A DNA stretch of 64,000 nucleotides from assembly GCA_029880545.1 (NCBI GenBank), contig JAOUOD010000002.1, positions 49,827 through 113,826 on the forward strand, written 5' to 3'. Below, in pieces: positions 44,560 to 53,291 of this stretch; within the stretch, counting starts at the first letter, position 1; each line of letters starts with the position of its first letter. The notes under the pieces were generated by a model. The model was not told the DNA's origin and made no database searches. It saw only the letters and a list, made by a program, of their open reading frames with translations. The position numbers and the translations under genes are program-made. The stretch comes from Gammaproteobacteria bacterium. GTDB taxonomy: Bacteria; Pseudomonadota; Gammaproteobacteria; Acidiferrobacterales; SZUA-150.

Positions 44560-45231
44560 ATGTTTCGACCTAGCAGCATGCCTATGATCAACCAACAACG
44601 CGACACAACCTTATACACACGCATCCCGTTTGTCGGCCTTAATCAACCGTTTATCGGTGATAACAAAACCTCCATACGACCGTTTATCAGAGAGAATAGA
44701 CCGTTTATCAGAGATCAAGGATTTACACTCGTTGAGCTAATGATTACCTTGGCGATCCTCGCGGTGATTGGCAGCTTTGCCCTGCCCTCATTCCGGGACA
44801 CCATTCTGAATATGCGCATTCGCACTGAAGCGAGTGAACTGGTCGGCGCATTCCAGATTGCCCGCTCAGAATCTATCAAGCGTAAAGCCTTTGTTGCAGT
44901 ATGCGCCAAAAACGCCGCGTCTTCGACCTGCAACACCGCGGCAACCACGAGCTGGGATGATGGCTGGCTGATCTGGATCGATACTAACCGTGATGCAGTG
45001 TTTGACGGAGGCGAGGAATTAGTCCGGCAGTCTGATGGCATGAGTTCCGGCGTCATCATTAATACATCAGCGTCACTGCCAAATCTCAGCTACCTGCCGG
45101 ACGGATCAAGTAACGTGGCCGTCGGTACCGAGTTTCGCGTTTGTGACAACAATCGCACCGGCGAACTGGGACGCCGGGTAGAGCTGACCCTGACTGGCAG
45201 GGCCAAAGTAAGCGAATACACTTGCCCGTAA
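44560..45231 (+). CDS. fimT: FimT/FimU-type minor prepilin (operon 1) with a very long leader
   Basis: The mature part begins FTLVELMITLAILAVIG after a G of the type IV prepilin peptidase site (RDQG/FTLVE), with the required Glu at position 5, followed by a GspH-like globular domain. The leader is odd: usual leaders have 5-25 residues, but no ATG, GTG or TTG lies between the ATG at 44584 and the cleavage site, so it has at least 46. Possible starts are 44527 (TTG), 44560, 44578 and 44584; none has a good ribosome site. The leader includes the four direct repeats listed separately, read as PFVG or PFIx. The gene heads the first minor-pilin operon; minor pilins prime pilus assembly. A lost native start codon is possible. 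Confidence 0.8.
   Translation: MFRPSSMPMINQQRDTTLYTRIPFVGLNQPFIGDNKTSIRPFIRENRPFIRDQGFTLVELMITLAILAVIGSFALPSFRDTILNMRIRTEASELVGAFQIARSESIKRKAFVAVCAKNAASSTCNTAATTSWDDGWLIWIDTNRDAVFDGGEELVRQSDGMSSGVIINTSASLPNLSYLPDGSSNVAVGTEFRVCDNNRTGELGRRVELTLTGRAKVSEYTCP
44625..44711 (+). repeat. four direct repeats fitting a LytTR (AlgR-type) binding consensus, operon 1
   Basis: Nine-base half sites lie at 44625 (CCCGTTTGT), 44646 (ACCGTTTAT), 44679 (ACCGTTTAT) and 44700 (ACCGTTTAT), each followed by CGG or CAG. Spacing is 21, 33 and 21 bases. All but the first fit the LytTR-domain consensus [TA][AC][CA]GTTN[AG][TG] with 12 bases between half sites. In this operon the array lies inside the reading frame of the first prepilin. 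Confidence 0.7.
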
Positions 45232-45253
45232 ACTGTAACAAGAGAATTTCACG

Positions 45254-45982
45254 GTGATTATGTTAGACAAACCCACAATTCGGACAGCGAAACATGCGGC
45301 CGGCGCCACCATGATCGAAATCCTGGTGACCGTGGTGATTCTCGCGGTTGGCTTGCTCGGTATCGCCGCACTGCAACTGACATCGAAAAAATCCAGCTTT
45401 GAATCAGTTCAACGAACAACTGCTTCCATGCTCGCCCAAGGCATCCTGGAAAAAATGCGCGCCAACGCCGGCAATATTGGCGGCAAGGCAGACACCCCTG
45501 CCACCTATAACCCGGCCCAGCCATTGAATGTTTACGCGGGCACGCTGGAAAATCCGGCAGCCGCCATATCAGCTGCCACCTTCACCAGCGAGCCCGCGCC
45601 CAATTGTGGCGGCACCGGGACACCTTGTTCGCCATTACAACTGGCCACCCATGACCTATGGGAATTTCAGCAGGCACTCATCGGCGCCACGGTAACCGAC
45701 AGCCTCACCCAGACAGCCAATATAGGTGGTCTCGTGTCTCCCATTGCGTGTATTGACAGTTTTGTAACCGAAGCTACAACTGTCGGCATACCACCGAAGC
45801 CAACTCGTGCGGGACGCTATCGCATCACCATTGCCTGGCGCGGACAAACGGAAATTTCTGACCCGGATCCAAACAATCCCTGCGGCCAGGCCAGCGGCAA
45901 CTACGACGGCGATACTGCCGGCGACAACGATCACCGTCGCCTGATAGTTGTTGACACCATGATTGCACAATCGGATCACTGA
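45254..45982 (+). CDS. pilV: minor pilin PilV (operon 1)
   Basis: A prepilin of 242 residues. The leader ends AAG, and the mature protein starts ATMIEILVTVVILAVGLLG with Glu at position 5. GIAALQLTSKKSSFESVQRTTA is the usual PilV continuation. Start is a GTG at 45254 or an ATG at 45260, after AGAGAA. It belongs to the minor-pilin set that forms the priming complex at the pilus tip. It overlaps the pilW start. Confidence 0.88.
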   Translation: MIMLDKPTIRTAKHAAGATMIEILVTVVILAVGLLGIAALQLTSKKSSFESVQRTTASMLAQGILEKMRANAGNIGGKADTPATYNPAQPLNVYAGTLENPAAAISAATFTSEPAPNCGGTGTPCSPLQLATHDLWEFQQALIGATVTDSLTQTANIGGLVSPIACIDSFVTEATTVGIPPKPTRAGRYRITIAWRGQTEISDPDPNNPCGQASGNYDGDTAGDNDHRRLIVVDTMIAQSDH

Positions 45983-46929
45983 TGATGAACACACGCACGC
46001 CACCTATAACATACCAGTCAGGCCTGACCCTGATTGAGCTCATGATTGCCGTCACCCTCGGGCTTATGCTGATTGCGGCTGTTATGGGCGTCTTGCTCAG
46101 CTCAAACCAAAACTATCGCCAGGATGATGACCTGGGTCGCATGCAGGAAAACGGCCGCTTTATCATGCACAAGCTGGACGAAGAATTTGGCATGGCCGGC
46201 TACTGGGGTGGCGCCACTTACGCCGGCGGCATTGACAAGTCCGGTATTACCTTTCCGACCCAGTGCGGCTTCAGCCTGGACCCAGCCAACCCGGATACAC
46301 CGGTAATCACCGGCGCCACCCCGGGCGCTTTCGGTACGTGCGTGAACTTCCACAAGACGGGGACACCTATATTTGTGTTCAAGCGCGCCAAGGGCTCTTC
46401 TGCCGCGACCCAGGTTGCAGGCAACCCCTATATCATCAGCAATGACTACAACGCCCGGTTGCGCATACATAGTCCCGGCGATGTTGCTACTGAACCGGCT
46501 GCCAATGAAAAGGCCCGTGAATACCTGATCAACATGTATTACATCAAGGATCGCAACAAGAACAATGACCCGGTTCCAACCTTGTATATGCGTCGCCTGG
46601 AAATTGTCGGCGGCGCCCCACAACTCGTGGAATACGAGGCTGCCGAGGGAATCGAAAATATCGTTGTCAATTTTGGCATTGATGTGAACAAGGATGGTAT
46701 TGCCGACTATTTCAACGACGCACCGACCACCGTTGAGCTCAAAAAGGCAGTAACTGCACGCATCTTTATTCTTGCACGTGCCAGTGGCCAGGATGTTACT
46801 CACAAGGACGATATCATCTACAACCTCGGCACTGTCCAGGTGAACGGAAATGGCGACCAGTATCGGCGCCGGCTGTTCACAAAAACTGTTGTGATGCGCA
46901 ACACCGCGTACATGGCCCAATTGAACTAG
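45982..46929 (+). CDS. pilW: minor pilin PilW (operon 1)
   Basis: A prepilin of 315 residues with the leader ending YQSG, then LTLIELMIAVTLGLMLIAA with Glu at position 5. The following GRMQENGRFIMHKLDEEFGMAGYWG is the PilW signature. The start overlaps the pilV stop (TGATG), showing translational coupling. Part of the tip complex. Confidence 0.9.
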   Translation: MMNTRTPPITYQSGLTLIELMIAVTLGLMLIAAVMGVLLSSNQNYRQDDDLGRMQENGRFIMHKLDEEFGMAGYWGGATYAGGIDKSGITFPTQCGFSLDPANPDTPVITGATPGAFGTCVNFHKTGTPIFVFKRAKGSSAATQVAGNPYIISNDYNARLRIHSPGDVATEPAANEKAREYLINMYYIKDRNKNNDPVPTLYMRRLEIVGGAPQLVEYEAAEGIENIVVNFGIDVNKDGIADYFNDAPTTVELKKAVTARIFILARASGQDVTHKDDIIYNLGTVQVNGNGDQYRRRLFTKTVVMRNTAYMAQLN

Positions 46930-46940
46930 CAGGTATTGCA

Positions 46941-47501
46941 ATGAGAAACAGGATACTCAAGGTGAATACAACCCAACAGGGTGCAGCGCTGTTAACGGCG
47001 CTGATTATACTGGTCGCGGTTACCCTGCTCAGTCTCGCATCTCTAGGCACCAGCCTGTTACAGCTTCGCATGTCCGGTAACGAGGAAATGTCCATGCAGG
47101 CCTTTGAGCTGGCGCAGGCAGGAATTGATTACACGGTCAGCAATCACGAAAACATGGTTACCGTTGTCGGCGATATCGGCTTTATTCGGTGTACGTCCAA
47201 TTACACCGACACCTGCCACGAAAACTCGACATTAACCATCCCGCTGCAGGCCCCGTTTCTGGATAGTGGTAATACCAACAAGCATTCCCTGGCTATCGAA
47301 AAGGTATCCGAAGGTTTTTGTCCACCTCGTGGCATGGATTTGAGTTGTGACAAGGCCAAGGCCGCAGCCTTCACCATCCGCAGCCGCTATAACAAGGTAG
47401 CACTGGGGCAAGGACTTTCAGACATTACCCAGGGTTTTATAAAACCGGTTCCCTCAAACGGGGCGCCGCCTATTGAACCTATTACCGCTTCAAACAACTA
47501 G
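46941..47501 (+). CDS. pilX: minor pilin PilX (operon 1)
   Basis: A prepilin-like protein of 186 residues. The leader ends QQG and the mature part starts AALLTALIILVAVTLLSLAS, without a Glu at position 5, as usual for PilX. SGNEEMSMQAFELAQAGIDY matches the family. It lies 11 bases after pilW and 35 before pilY1. Confidence 0.88.
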   Translation: MRNRILKVNTTQQGAALLTALIILVAVTLLSLASLGTSLLQLRMSGNEEMSMQAFELAQAGIDYTVSNHENMVTVVGDIGFIRCTSNYTDTCHENSTLTIPLQAPFLDSGNTNKHSLAIEKVSEGFCPPRGMDLSCDKAKAAAFTIRSRYNKVALGQGLSDITQGFIKPVPSNGAPPIEPITASNN

Positions 47502-47536
47502 CAAACAGTTTTGGCACATACAACGAGGTGCTCGTT

Positions 47537-50500
47537 ATGGTTTTCAACAGAATTTTCCTGACACTCGCGACTGCAGCCGTACTGGCGACAAGCACGCTAT
47601 CTTCGGAAATTGCCCGGGCTCATGATACCGATATCTATGTCGGCTCCGCAGCCAATGCTCCGGAAGCCATGGTAATGTTCACCATAGACTATCGTGCCAA
47701 CCTTGGCAGCACCGTGTGCAACAACGGCGAATGCGCCAAGCTCATCGCAGACGGCTACATGCCGCCGCTGACGACCATTACCTTTTTCGACATGATTCGC
47801 GCGGTCATGAAAAAGGTGCTGGACCCGCTTTACGGTTTCAAGCTCGGATTGATAGTCAACCACGCCCATAACAACGGCTGCGCCGGACCCACCGCAACTG
47901 CCTGCAGTGGTGGCGCGATGGTCTATTACGGGCTCAACTCGGTTGCCCAAACAAATGATGATCCGAATACCTTTGATCCAAACGACATGACTGTCGCTAA
48001 CCCGGTAGAGGACAGAAACAAGATTGAATTCTTCAAGAAGCTGGATGCCCTGCCCATCCCTCAAGGTAATCTCAGTCATACCTGGCAAGGATCGGAAATC
48101 TATTTCGAACTGTTTCGCTACCTGACCGGACAGGAAATTTTTTCTCTTCGCAATGGTTGGCGGGACTATGGCACCACGGTCACCTATAACCTCGGTGACG
48201 CCAACGACCTGGATAGTAATGGCAACGTCACACCAAAGTGGGACACCAATGTAGAAGCCTGTTTTAACGGTACCGGCAAGACCTGTAATAATGGCAAATA
48301 TATGTACAAAAGCCCGTTGCAGCTTGTCAATGCCACCGATTGTGCCGGTATTTACGTGGTCAATTTTATGTTTGGCGTCAACCAGCAGGAGCAAGATGCC
48401 AATGCTGCGATTTCCATGGACAAGGCAAACGGCGGCATGTCCACCAGCGATGCACTCAACGCCGTGGATGTCTCCAACCCCAACACCCAGTTTGCCAACG
48501 TATTGCGCTGGCTTTATGACGTGGATCTGGCCGATGGCACATTTGGACCGGCAACATGGCCCGATCGGGCAGATAACCTAAAAGGCACCCAGAATGTAAC
48601 GTCTTATTTTCTGATCAATACTCCCAACGGTAATTTTACCAACGAACAGATCAGCTGGGCCGAAGCCGGCGGCACGACCCGCCCCACCGCGCTGAGCGAA
48701 AACCCGGATCAACTGGAAGAAGACCTGCGCGCCCACCTGAGCAATATCATCAGCGTCTCTACCACGTTCGTGGCGCCATCCATTGCCGTAAACGTGTACA
48801 ACCGCGCCCAGGTGCAGAAGGACCTGTTCATCGCCATGTTCGAAGCGGAAAAAACCGGCAAACCGGCATGGTCAGGCAACATCAAGAAGTTCAACCTGGA
48901 TCTGGACAAGGGCCTCATTGTTGACGCCAGTACGCCACCGAAGAATGCAGTGAGCGACAAAGACGGTCGTATCAGCAATAGTGCGTTGAGCTTCTGGACC
49001 CTTCCCGGCGACTTGCGTGACCCGGTCCAGGGTATAGATGAATTTTTTGCCGGTTCCGACGGACGCTTTATTGAACGCGGCGGTTGTGGATCACGGATAC
49101 CCGGGTACAAGCTCACTTGCGCCGGGACCACGTGCACCAGCACCTTTACCCCGGGGTTGACCAATCCCGCCGGCACCGCCACGGCAACATCAAACCGGAA
49201 GGTCTTTACTGACCCGGCCGGCTTTACCAATGGAAACGCAACCGGCCTGAGACCACTGGAAGCGACTACTTCAGTCGCTGCAGCAACTGATATTATGGCT
49301 GCATTTGGTGTCGCAACCGCTGGCACCTGTGATCCCACCGAAACGACGGACACTTCATGTAACATGATCAAGTATGTCCGCGGTATCAACGATGGCGAGA
49401 AGAACCGGAACTGGATGTTTGGTGATCCGCTGCACTCGCGGCCACTGGCAGTCAACTATGGGGCCATTAACGGCCGCCACAAACTCAACCCGGATATTCG
49501 CATTTATTCCGGTACCAATGCCGGCGTACTCCATATGATACGCAACACCTTGACAACCGGTACCGCTACAACAGATGCGCAGGGGAATCCCAGCTACATA
49601 CCGGATCAGGATGGCGTGGAAGGTTGGGCCTACATGCCAATGGAGGTTATGGACATCATTCCGACTCTTCGCGCCGGTTCCGTGGCCGATCATCAATACG
49701 GCGTTGACGGCGCCCCGACTGCGGTAACCCGCGATGTCGACGGAGATGGCAACATTGAACCGGTTGACGGTGATTATGTTCACCTGTTCTTCGGCCTGCG
49801 CCGGGGCGGTCACGCCTATTACGCACTGGATATCAGCGACCCGGATAATCCGAAAATGCTTTGGCGTATTACCAAAAATGATCCGGACTTTGCCGAGCTG
49901 GGTGAAACCTGGTCTGAGCCTGTTGTTACCCAGGTATTACACGGTGGCAACACTACCTCAACACCGGCACTGATCTTTTCAGGCGGCTTTGATCCAAACA
50001 AGGATGACAATACGGTCAATCATACGGCAGCGGCCGGTGGTCCGGACAGCATGGGTCGTGGCGTATTTGTGGTAGACGCCAGCGATGGTAGCCTGATCTG
50101 GAAAGCGGTATATGGCGCAACCACCGGGCCCGATTCGGCTGCCAAGGCCTACTACGACAGTCGCATGCTGCACAGCATTCCGTCACGCGTCACGGCAGTA
50201 GACAGCGATGGCAATGGATTGACCGATCGCATCTATGTCGGAGATACCGGTGGCAATATCTGGCGCATGGATCTCAAGTCTAATGATCAGTTTGCCAGTG
50301 GCAACGAGTGGCGCGCCAACCTGGTATTCAATGCCCAGAACAACGGTGACACCACGACCACGGATCGTCGATTCTTCTACCAGCCGGACTACGTCCAGGC
50401 CAAGGACGACTCCGGGGTACCGTATGACGCCATTGTCATCGGTAGCGGTAATCGGGCGCATCCAACCAATCTCATTACCGACAATTACTTCTATGTCATC

Positions 50501-51013
50501 CGCGACCGCGAAACCTTGTCCGGTACACCGTCAATTACGACATTGAATCATGGCAGTCTGGCCGACATTACCAATAACTGCCTGCAAAACAGCAGTTGCG
50601 CAACGCCGCCAGACCTGTCCAACGGTTGGCGCCTAAAGCTCCATTGCCCCTGGCAGCCCGCCTCGGAACCCTGCGGAGAAAAAGTGCTGGCGTCGGCTTT
50701 TACGGTCGCTTCTGAAATCTACTTCACCAGCTACCAACCGGCCAATGGCGCACTAGCAGACACTTGTGAACCCTCAGAAGGTTCAGGCTTCTTGTATACA
50801 CTGAACCTTAAAGACGGCACTGCTACCCAGGATTATGATTCGACTACCGCCGGCCTGACCACCAGTGATCGGTACGAAAAGTTGAAATCAGGCGGCATCC
50901 CGTCCGGTGTAGTTAACATCGGCGGCAAGGTGGTTCGCCCAGACCTTCAAATACAGGAGACAAAGCTGAAGGGCGGATATCGCTCATTCTGGCTGGAAAA
51001 CGACGGCTACTGA
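47537..51013 (+). CDS. pilY1: PilY1-type pilus tip protein (operon 1), without a VWA metal site
   Basis: A secreted tip protein of 1158 residues. A signal peptide ends near ARA (about residue 28). The C-terminal half (about 620-1158) is the PilY1 beta-propeller: FGDPLHSRPLAVNYG, and the calcium loops DVDGDGNIEPVDGD and DSDGNGLTD. The N-terminal half lacks the DxSxS metal site that marks the von Willebrand A domain of PilY1 proteins; the place of it reads MFTIDYRANLG. Start at 47537 (GAGG eight bases upstream) rather than the GTG at 47528. PilY1 modulates retraction, adhesion and surface sensing. It differs strongly from the second copy. Confidence 0.88.
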   Translation: MVFNRIFLTLATAAVLATSTLSSEIARAHDTDIYVGSAANAPEAMVMFTIDYRANLGSTVCNNGECAKLIADGYMPPLTTITFFDMIRAVMKKVLDPLYGFKLGLIVNHAHNNGCAGPTATACSGGAMVYYGLNSVAQTNDDPNTFDPNDMTVANPVEDRNKIEFFKKLDALPIPQGNLSHTWQGSEIYFELFRYLTGQEIFSLRNGWRDYGTTVTYNLGDANDLDSNGNVTPKWDTNVEACFNGTGKTCNNGKYMYKSPLQLVNATDCAGIYVVNFMFGVNQQEQDANAAISMDKANGGMSTSDALNAVDVSNPNTQFANVLRWLYDVDLADGTFGPATWPDRADNLKGTQNVTSYFLINTPNGNFTNEQISWAEAGGTTRPTALSENPDQLEEDLRAHLSNIISVSTTFVAPSIAVNVYNRAQVQKDLFIAMFEAEKTGKPAWSGNIKKFNLDLDKGLIVDASTPPKNAVSDKDGRISNSALSFWTLPGDLRDPVQGIDEFFAGSDGRFIERGGCGSRIPGYKLTCAGTTCTSTFTPGLTNPAGTATATSNRKVFTDPAGFTNGNATGLRPLEATTSVAAATDIMAAFGVATAGTCDPTETTDTSCNMIKYVRGINDGEKNRNWMFGDPLHSRPLAVNYGAINGRHKLNPDIRIYSGTNAGVLHMIRNTLTTGTATTDAQGNPSYIPDQDGVEGWAYMPMEVMDIIPTLRAGSVADHQYGVDGAPTAVTRDVDGDGNIEPVDGDYVHLFFGLRRGGHAYYALDISDPDNPKMLWRITKNDPDFAELGETWSEPVVTQVLHGGNTTSTPALIFSGGFDPNKDDNTVNHTAAAGGPDSMGRGVFVVDASDGSLIWKAVYGATTGPDSAAKAYYDSRMLHSIPSRVTAVDSDGNGLTDRIYVGDTGGNIWRMDLKSNDQFASGNEWRANLVFNAQNNGDTTTTDRRFFYQPDYVQAKDDSGVPYDAIVIGSGNRAHPTNLITDNYFYVIRDRETLSGTPSITTLNHGSLADITNNCLQNSSCATPPDLSNGWRLKLHCPWQPASEPCGEKVLASAFTVASEIYFTSYQPANGALADTCEPSEGSGFLYTLNLKDGTATQDYDSTTAGLTTSDRYEKLKSGGIPSGVVNIGGKVVRPDLQIQETKLKGGYRSFWLENDGY

Positions 51014-51028
51014 TCCAGTCTCAGCAAC

Positions 51029-51059
51029 ACCCCTGGCTACCCAGTGGCCAGGGGTTTTT
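51029..51059 (+). terminator. Rho-independent terminator between pilY1 and pilE of operon 1
   Basis: A 9-bp perfect stem (ACCCCTGGC with GCCAGGGGT, loop of nine bases) ends in TTTTT, 16 bases after the pilY1 stop. Confidence 0.85.
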
Positions 51060-51065
51060 CCTGTT

Positions 51066-51094
51066 TTGACAGCTTGCTGTTTTCACGGTATCGG
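51066..51094 (+). promoter_or_regulatory. probable promoter of pilE (operon 1)
   Basis: A perfect -35 box TTGACA (51066-51071) is followed after 17 bases by TATCGG (51089-51094). Together with the terminator just before it, this suggests that pilE is transcribed separately. Confidence 0.45.
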
Positions 51095-51154
51095 TTATAA
51101 AGAACAAAGAGGTTGCTTGTTTTCGCAGCCTGACTTCACATAAAGAGGATAAAT

Positions 51155-51652
51155 ATGTTCGCAAGCCCAAATAAATTGTCATACAGAACGCTCCGCCAGC
51201 AACATGGCTTTACCATGATCGAGCTGATGATTGTCGTTGTTATTATTGCCATCATCGCCGCATTCGCCATCCCTTCCTACCAGGACAGCATCAGGAAGAG
51301 CAAACGTGCCGATGCCAAGACCGCCATATCCCAGGTCGCGTCACGCATGGAGCAGTTCTACCTCGATCGGAAGACCTACACCAGCGATCTGACCGAGTTG
51401 GGACTGGTGCAGGCCACCAGCGCCGGCGCTGCGGCTGGCGACTGGGATTCTCCGGAGCGTTATTACCGGGTCAGCGCCGTGGCACCGACCTGGGACAATG
51501 GTTGCTTCCCGATTACCTGCTGGGCACTGGAAGCCGTTGCCGTTGACACCAACCAGCTAAAGGATACAACTTGCCGCCGCTTCCGGCTTACTTCCAGGGG
51601 CGAAAAGGAAAGCGAAGATTCTACAGGAACTGCTACAACCAGTTGCTGGTAA
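51155..51652 (+). CDS. pilE: PilE-type minor pilin (operon 1)
   Basis: A type IV prepilin of 165 residues with leader ending QQHG and mature start [20 protein letters not shown], with Glu at position 5, then [19 protein letters not shown], the standard end of the pilin helix. The globular part has cysteines including a C-terminal one in TSCW, which probably make the D-region disulfide. An AGAGGAT ribosome site precedes the ATG. It may be transcribed from its own promoter. Confidence 0.9.
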   Translation: MFASPNKLSYRTLRQQHGFTMIELMIVVVIIAIIAAFAIPSYQDSIRKSKRADAKTAISQVASRMEQFYLDRKTYTSDLTELGLVQATSAGAAAGDWDSPERYYRVSAVAPTWDNGCFPITCWALEAVAVDTNQLKDTTCRRFRLTSRGEKESEDSTGTATTSCW

Positions 51653-52219
51653 TCATCTGCCGTCCGGTTCCCATATGTATATGTAGCGCACCCGGCTGTA
51701 AAACTGGTGCACCTCCTGCCGCCCATTGCTGTCACTAACGCCCCCCGAACAGCAATGGGTTGTCTTTGTGGCGTCCATACCACACTTCCAACAAACCGGT
51801 TTTCATTACTTCCATAGTGTTTATATAGATTTATTCAATGTTATCAATATCTTAACAGTATTTATATTTATACTAATACTTATTTACATGTCCATTTTTG
51901 GTAGCGCGCAGCAGCATGCTTTTCTCAACCCTGTAGTTCAGATCAAAAGACACGGGTATACTTTAAATTAGAAATAAAAATAGCCTGCAGAAGCCTAAAA
52001 ACTGAGGGCAAAACCGTGTTCAGGAACGAGGGAAACTACATGGATTTCACTTTACGGATTTTCTCGACCGTTCATTTTCGCACAGGAATCCCGTTTATCT
52101 GCCACAATAGACCGTTTGTCGGCACGAGTGGCTCGCTAAATCTACCGTTCATCGGTCTAATTATACCGCCTGTAACTTATTGTCAAAATAGCGGGTCACG
52201 CGAACGCGGACAAAAAATT
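51653..52219. other. intergenic region between the two minor-pilin operons
   Basis: About 570 bases with no supported gene. The central part (about 51820-51990) is strongly A+T-rich and probably contains the promoter of operon 2. The right part holds the direct-repeat array described separately. An open frame continues upstream of the prepilin start through the array but has no ribosome site. Confidence 0.55.
52067..52173 (+). repeat. direct repeats fitting a LytTR (AlgR-type) binding consensus, operon 2
   Basis: Half sites lie at 52090 (CCCGTTTAT), 52111 (ACCGTTTGT), 52144 (ACCGTTCAT) and 52165 (ACCGCCTGT, degenerate), with spacing 21, 33 and 21 bases, the same as in operon 1. A further copy, ACCGTTCAT, lies at 52067, 23 bases upstream and out of phase. 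Here the array is upstream of the prepilin start. Confidence 0.75.
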
Positions 52220-52792
52220 ATGCCAAGGAGTGGCGGTTTTTCGCTCATTGAATTGATTATTGCCCTGGTAATCCTGGCGATTATCGGTGGCCTGGCTGTG
52301 CCTTCGTTCATGCGAACTCTCGAAAACAATCGCATCACTACCCAAGCCAACGCATTTATCGCCGACCTTAACTTTGCCCGTAGCGAGGCCATCAAGCGAG
52401 GTACCGCGGTCGCCTTGTGCGTCGCCAACGTGGCTGCGTCAGATTGCGACCCCGCCGGCAGCTGGAACACCCGCCAACGGCTGATATGGACTGATACCAC
52501 GACCAATGGTGTAGTTGATGCCGGTGAACAGATACTGCGCGTTATCGAGCCACCCGACGGCTCCCGCACCTACCTCGGTGACCCGGCAGGCGCGGTCGTT
52601 GCGATTGGTTTTGACCGCCAGGGAATAACCAACCTGGGCACGGCAACCGTGGGGGCGGCAAACGCGATTACGCTGGCCATTTGCTACGACTCAGACAACA
52701 ACGGCATCCCGGAAACCGACACCGGTCGTGACATCATCATCAGCTTCACCGGCGTCACCAAGGTCGCACGTCCGGCCACAGCTTGCCCGTAA
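52220..52792 (+). CDS. fimU: FimU/FimT-type minor prepilin (operon 2)
   Basis: A prepilin of 190 residues. The leader is short, MPRSGG, then FSLIELIIALVILAIIGGLA with Glu at position 5, followed by a GspH-like domain with NFARSEAIKRGTAVALC. The start at 52220 is chosen because it gives a normal prepilin leader; the frame stays open upstream to 52016 through the direct repeats but has no better ribosome site. It heads the second minor-pilin operon. FimU and FimT are hard to separate by sequence; position favours FimU. Confidence 0.85.
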   Translation: MPRSGGFSLIELIIALVILAIIGGLAVPSFMRTLENNRITTQANAFIADLNFARSEAIKRGTAVALCVANVAASDCDPAGSWNTRQRLIWTDTTTNGVVDAGEQILRVIEPPDGSRTYLGDPAGAVVAIGFDRQGITNLGTATVGAANAITLAICYDSDNNGIPETDTGRDIIISFTGVTKVARPATACP

Positions 52793-52814
52793 TACAGAAA
52801 CGAGGAGATTCTGG

Positions 52815-53291
52815 ATGAGACCTTTATCTTTTCACTGTCCCGTATCCAGCGCAGGTCAATCGGGATTCGGCATGCTGGAAGTCCTGATTTCCATCCTGGT
52901 TCTGGCTATCGGACTGCTCGGACTGGCTGCATTGCAAACCGTCGGACTCAAATACAACTACCAGTCATTTCAACGCACCCAGGCCGTTATCCTGACCTAC
53001 GAGCTGACCGACAAGATCCGCGCGAATGACGGTATCGCCGGCAACTACCAGGTCCAGTACGGCGTCAGCCTGGGCCAGCCCGCTGCCGGAACCTGTCACA
53101 CCAGCCCTTGCACAGCCGCACAGCTGGCCGCCTACGACCTAGCGCTATGGAAACAATCCATCAACGAGCAATTGGGCGCAGATGCGGACGGCCAAATCAG
53201 TTATGACCCGGCGACACTGCTGCACAAGATCCAGATTAAATGGAAAGAAAATGAAGCAGACCAGGAATTCGCCCAGGAGGTTGAACTATGA
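52815..53291 (+). CDS. pilV: minor pilin PilV (operon 2)
   Basis: A prepilin of 158 residues whose leader ends GQSG, with mature start FGMLEVLISILVLAIGLLGLAAL and Glu at position 5. GLKYNYQSFQRTQA matches PilV. The ATG at 52815 follows a strong GAGGAG ribosome site; the upstream open frame inside fimU is not used. It overlaps pilW by four bases. Confidence 0.9.
   Translation: MRPLSFHCPVSSAGQSGFGMLEVLISILVLAIGLLGLAALQTVGLKYNYQSFQRTQAVILTYELTDKIRANDGIAGNYQVQYGVSLGQPAAGTCHTSPCTAAQLAAYDLALWKQSINEQLGADADGQISYDPATLLHKIQIKWKENEADQEFAQEVEL

Noticed and set aside
51726..51971. Open frame of 81 codons between the pilin operons
   Set aside because: No ribosome site, low-complexity A+T-rich text, no protein-like features.
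44625..52173. CRISPR-like reading of the short repeats before the pilin operons
   Set aside because: Repeats are only 9-12 bases, spacing alternates 21/33/21, and no cas gene is present; a protein-binding array explains them better.
52016..52219. Extended start of the operon 2 prepilin through the repeats
   Set aside because: The ATG at 52220 gives a normal prepilin leader; the extension has no ribosome site and only reads the DNA repeats.
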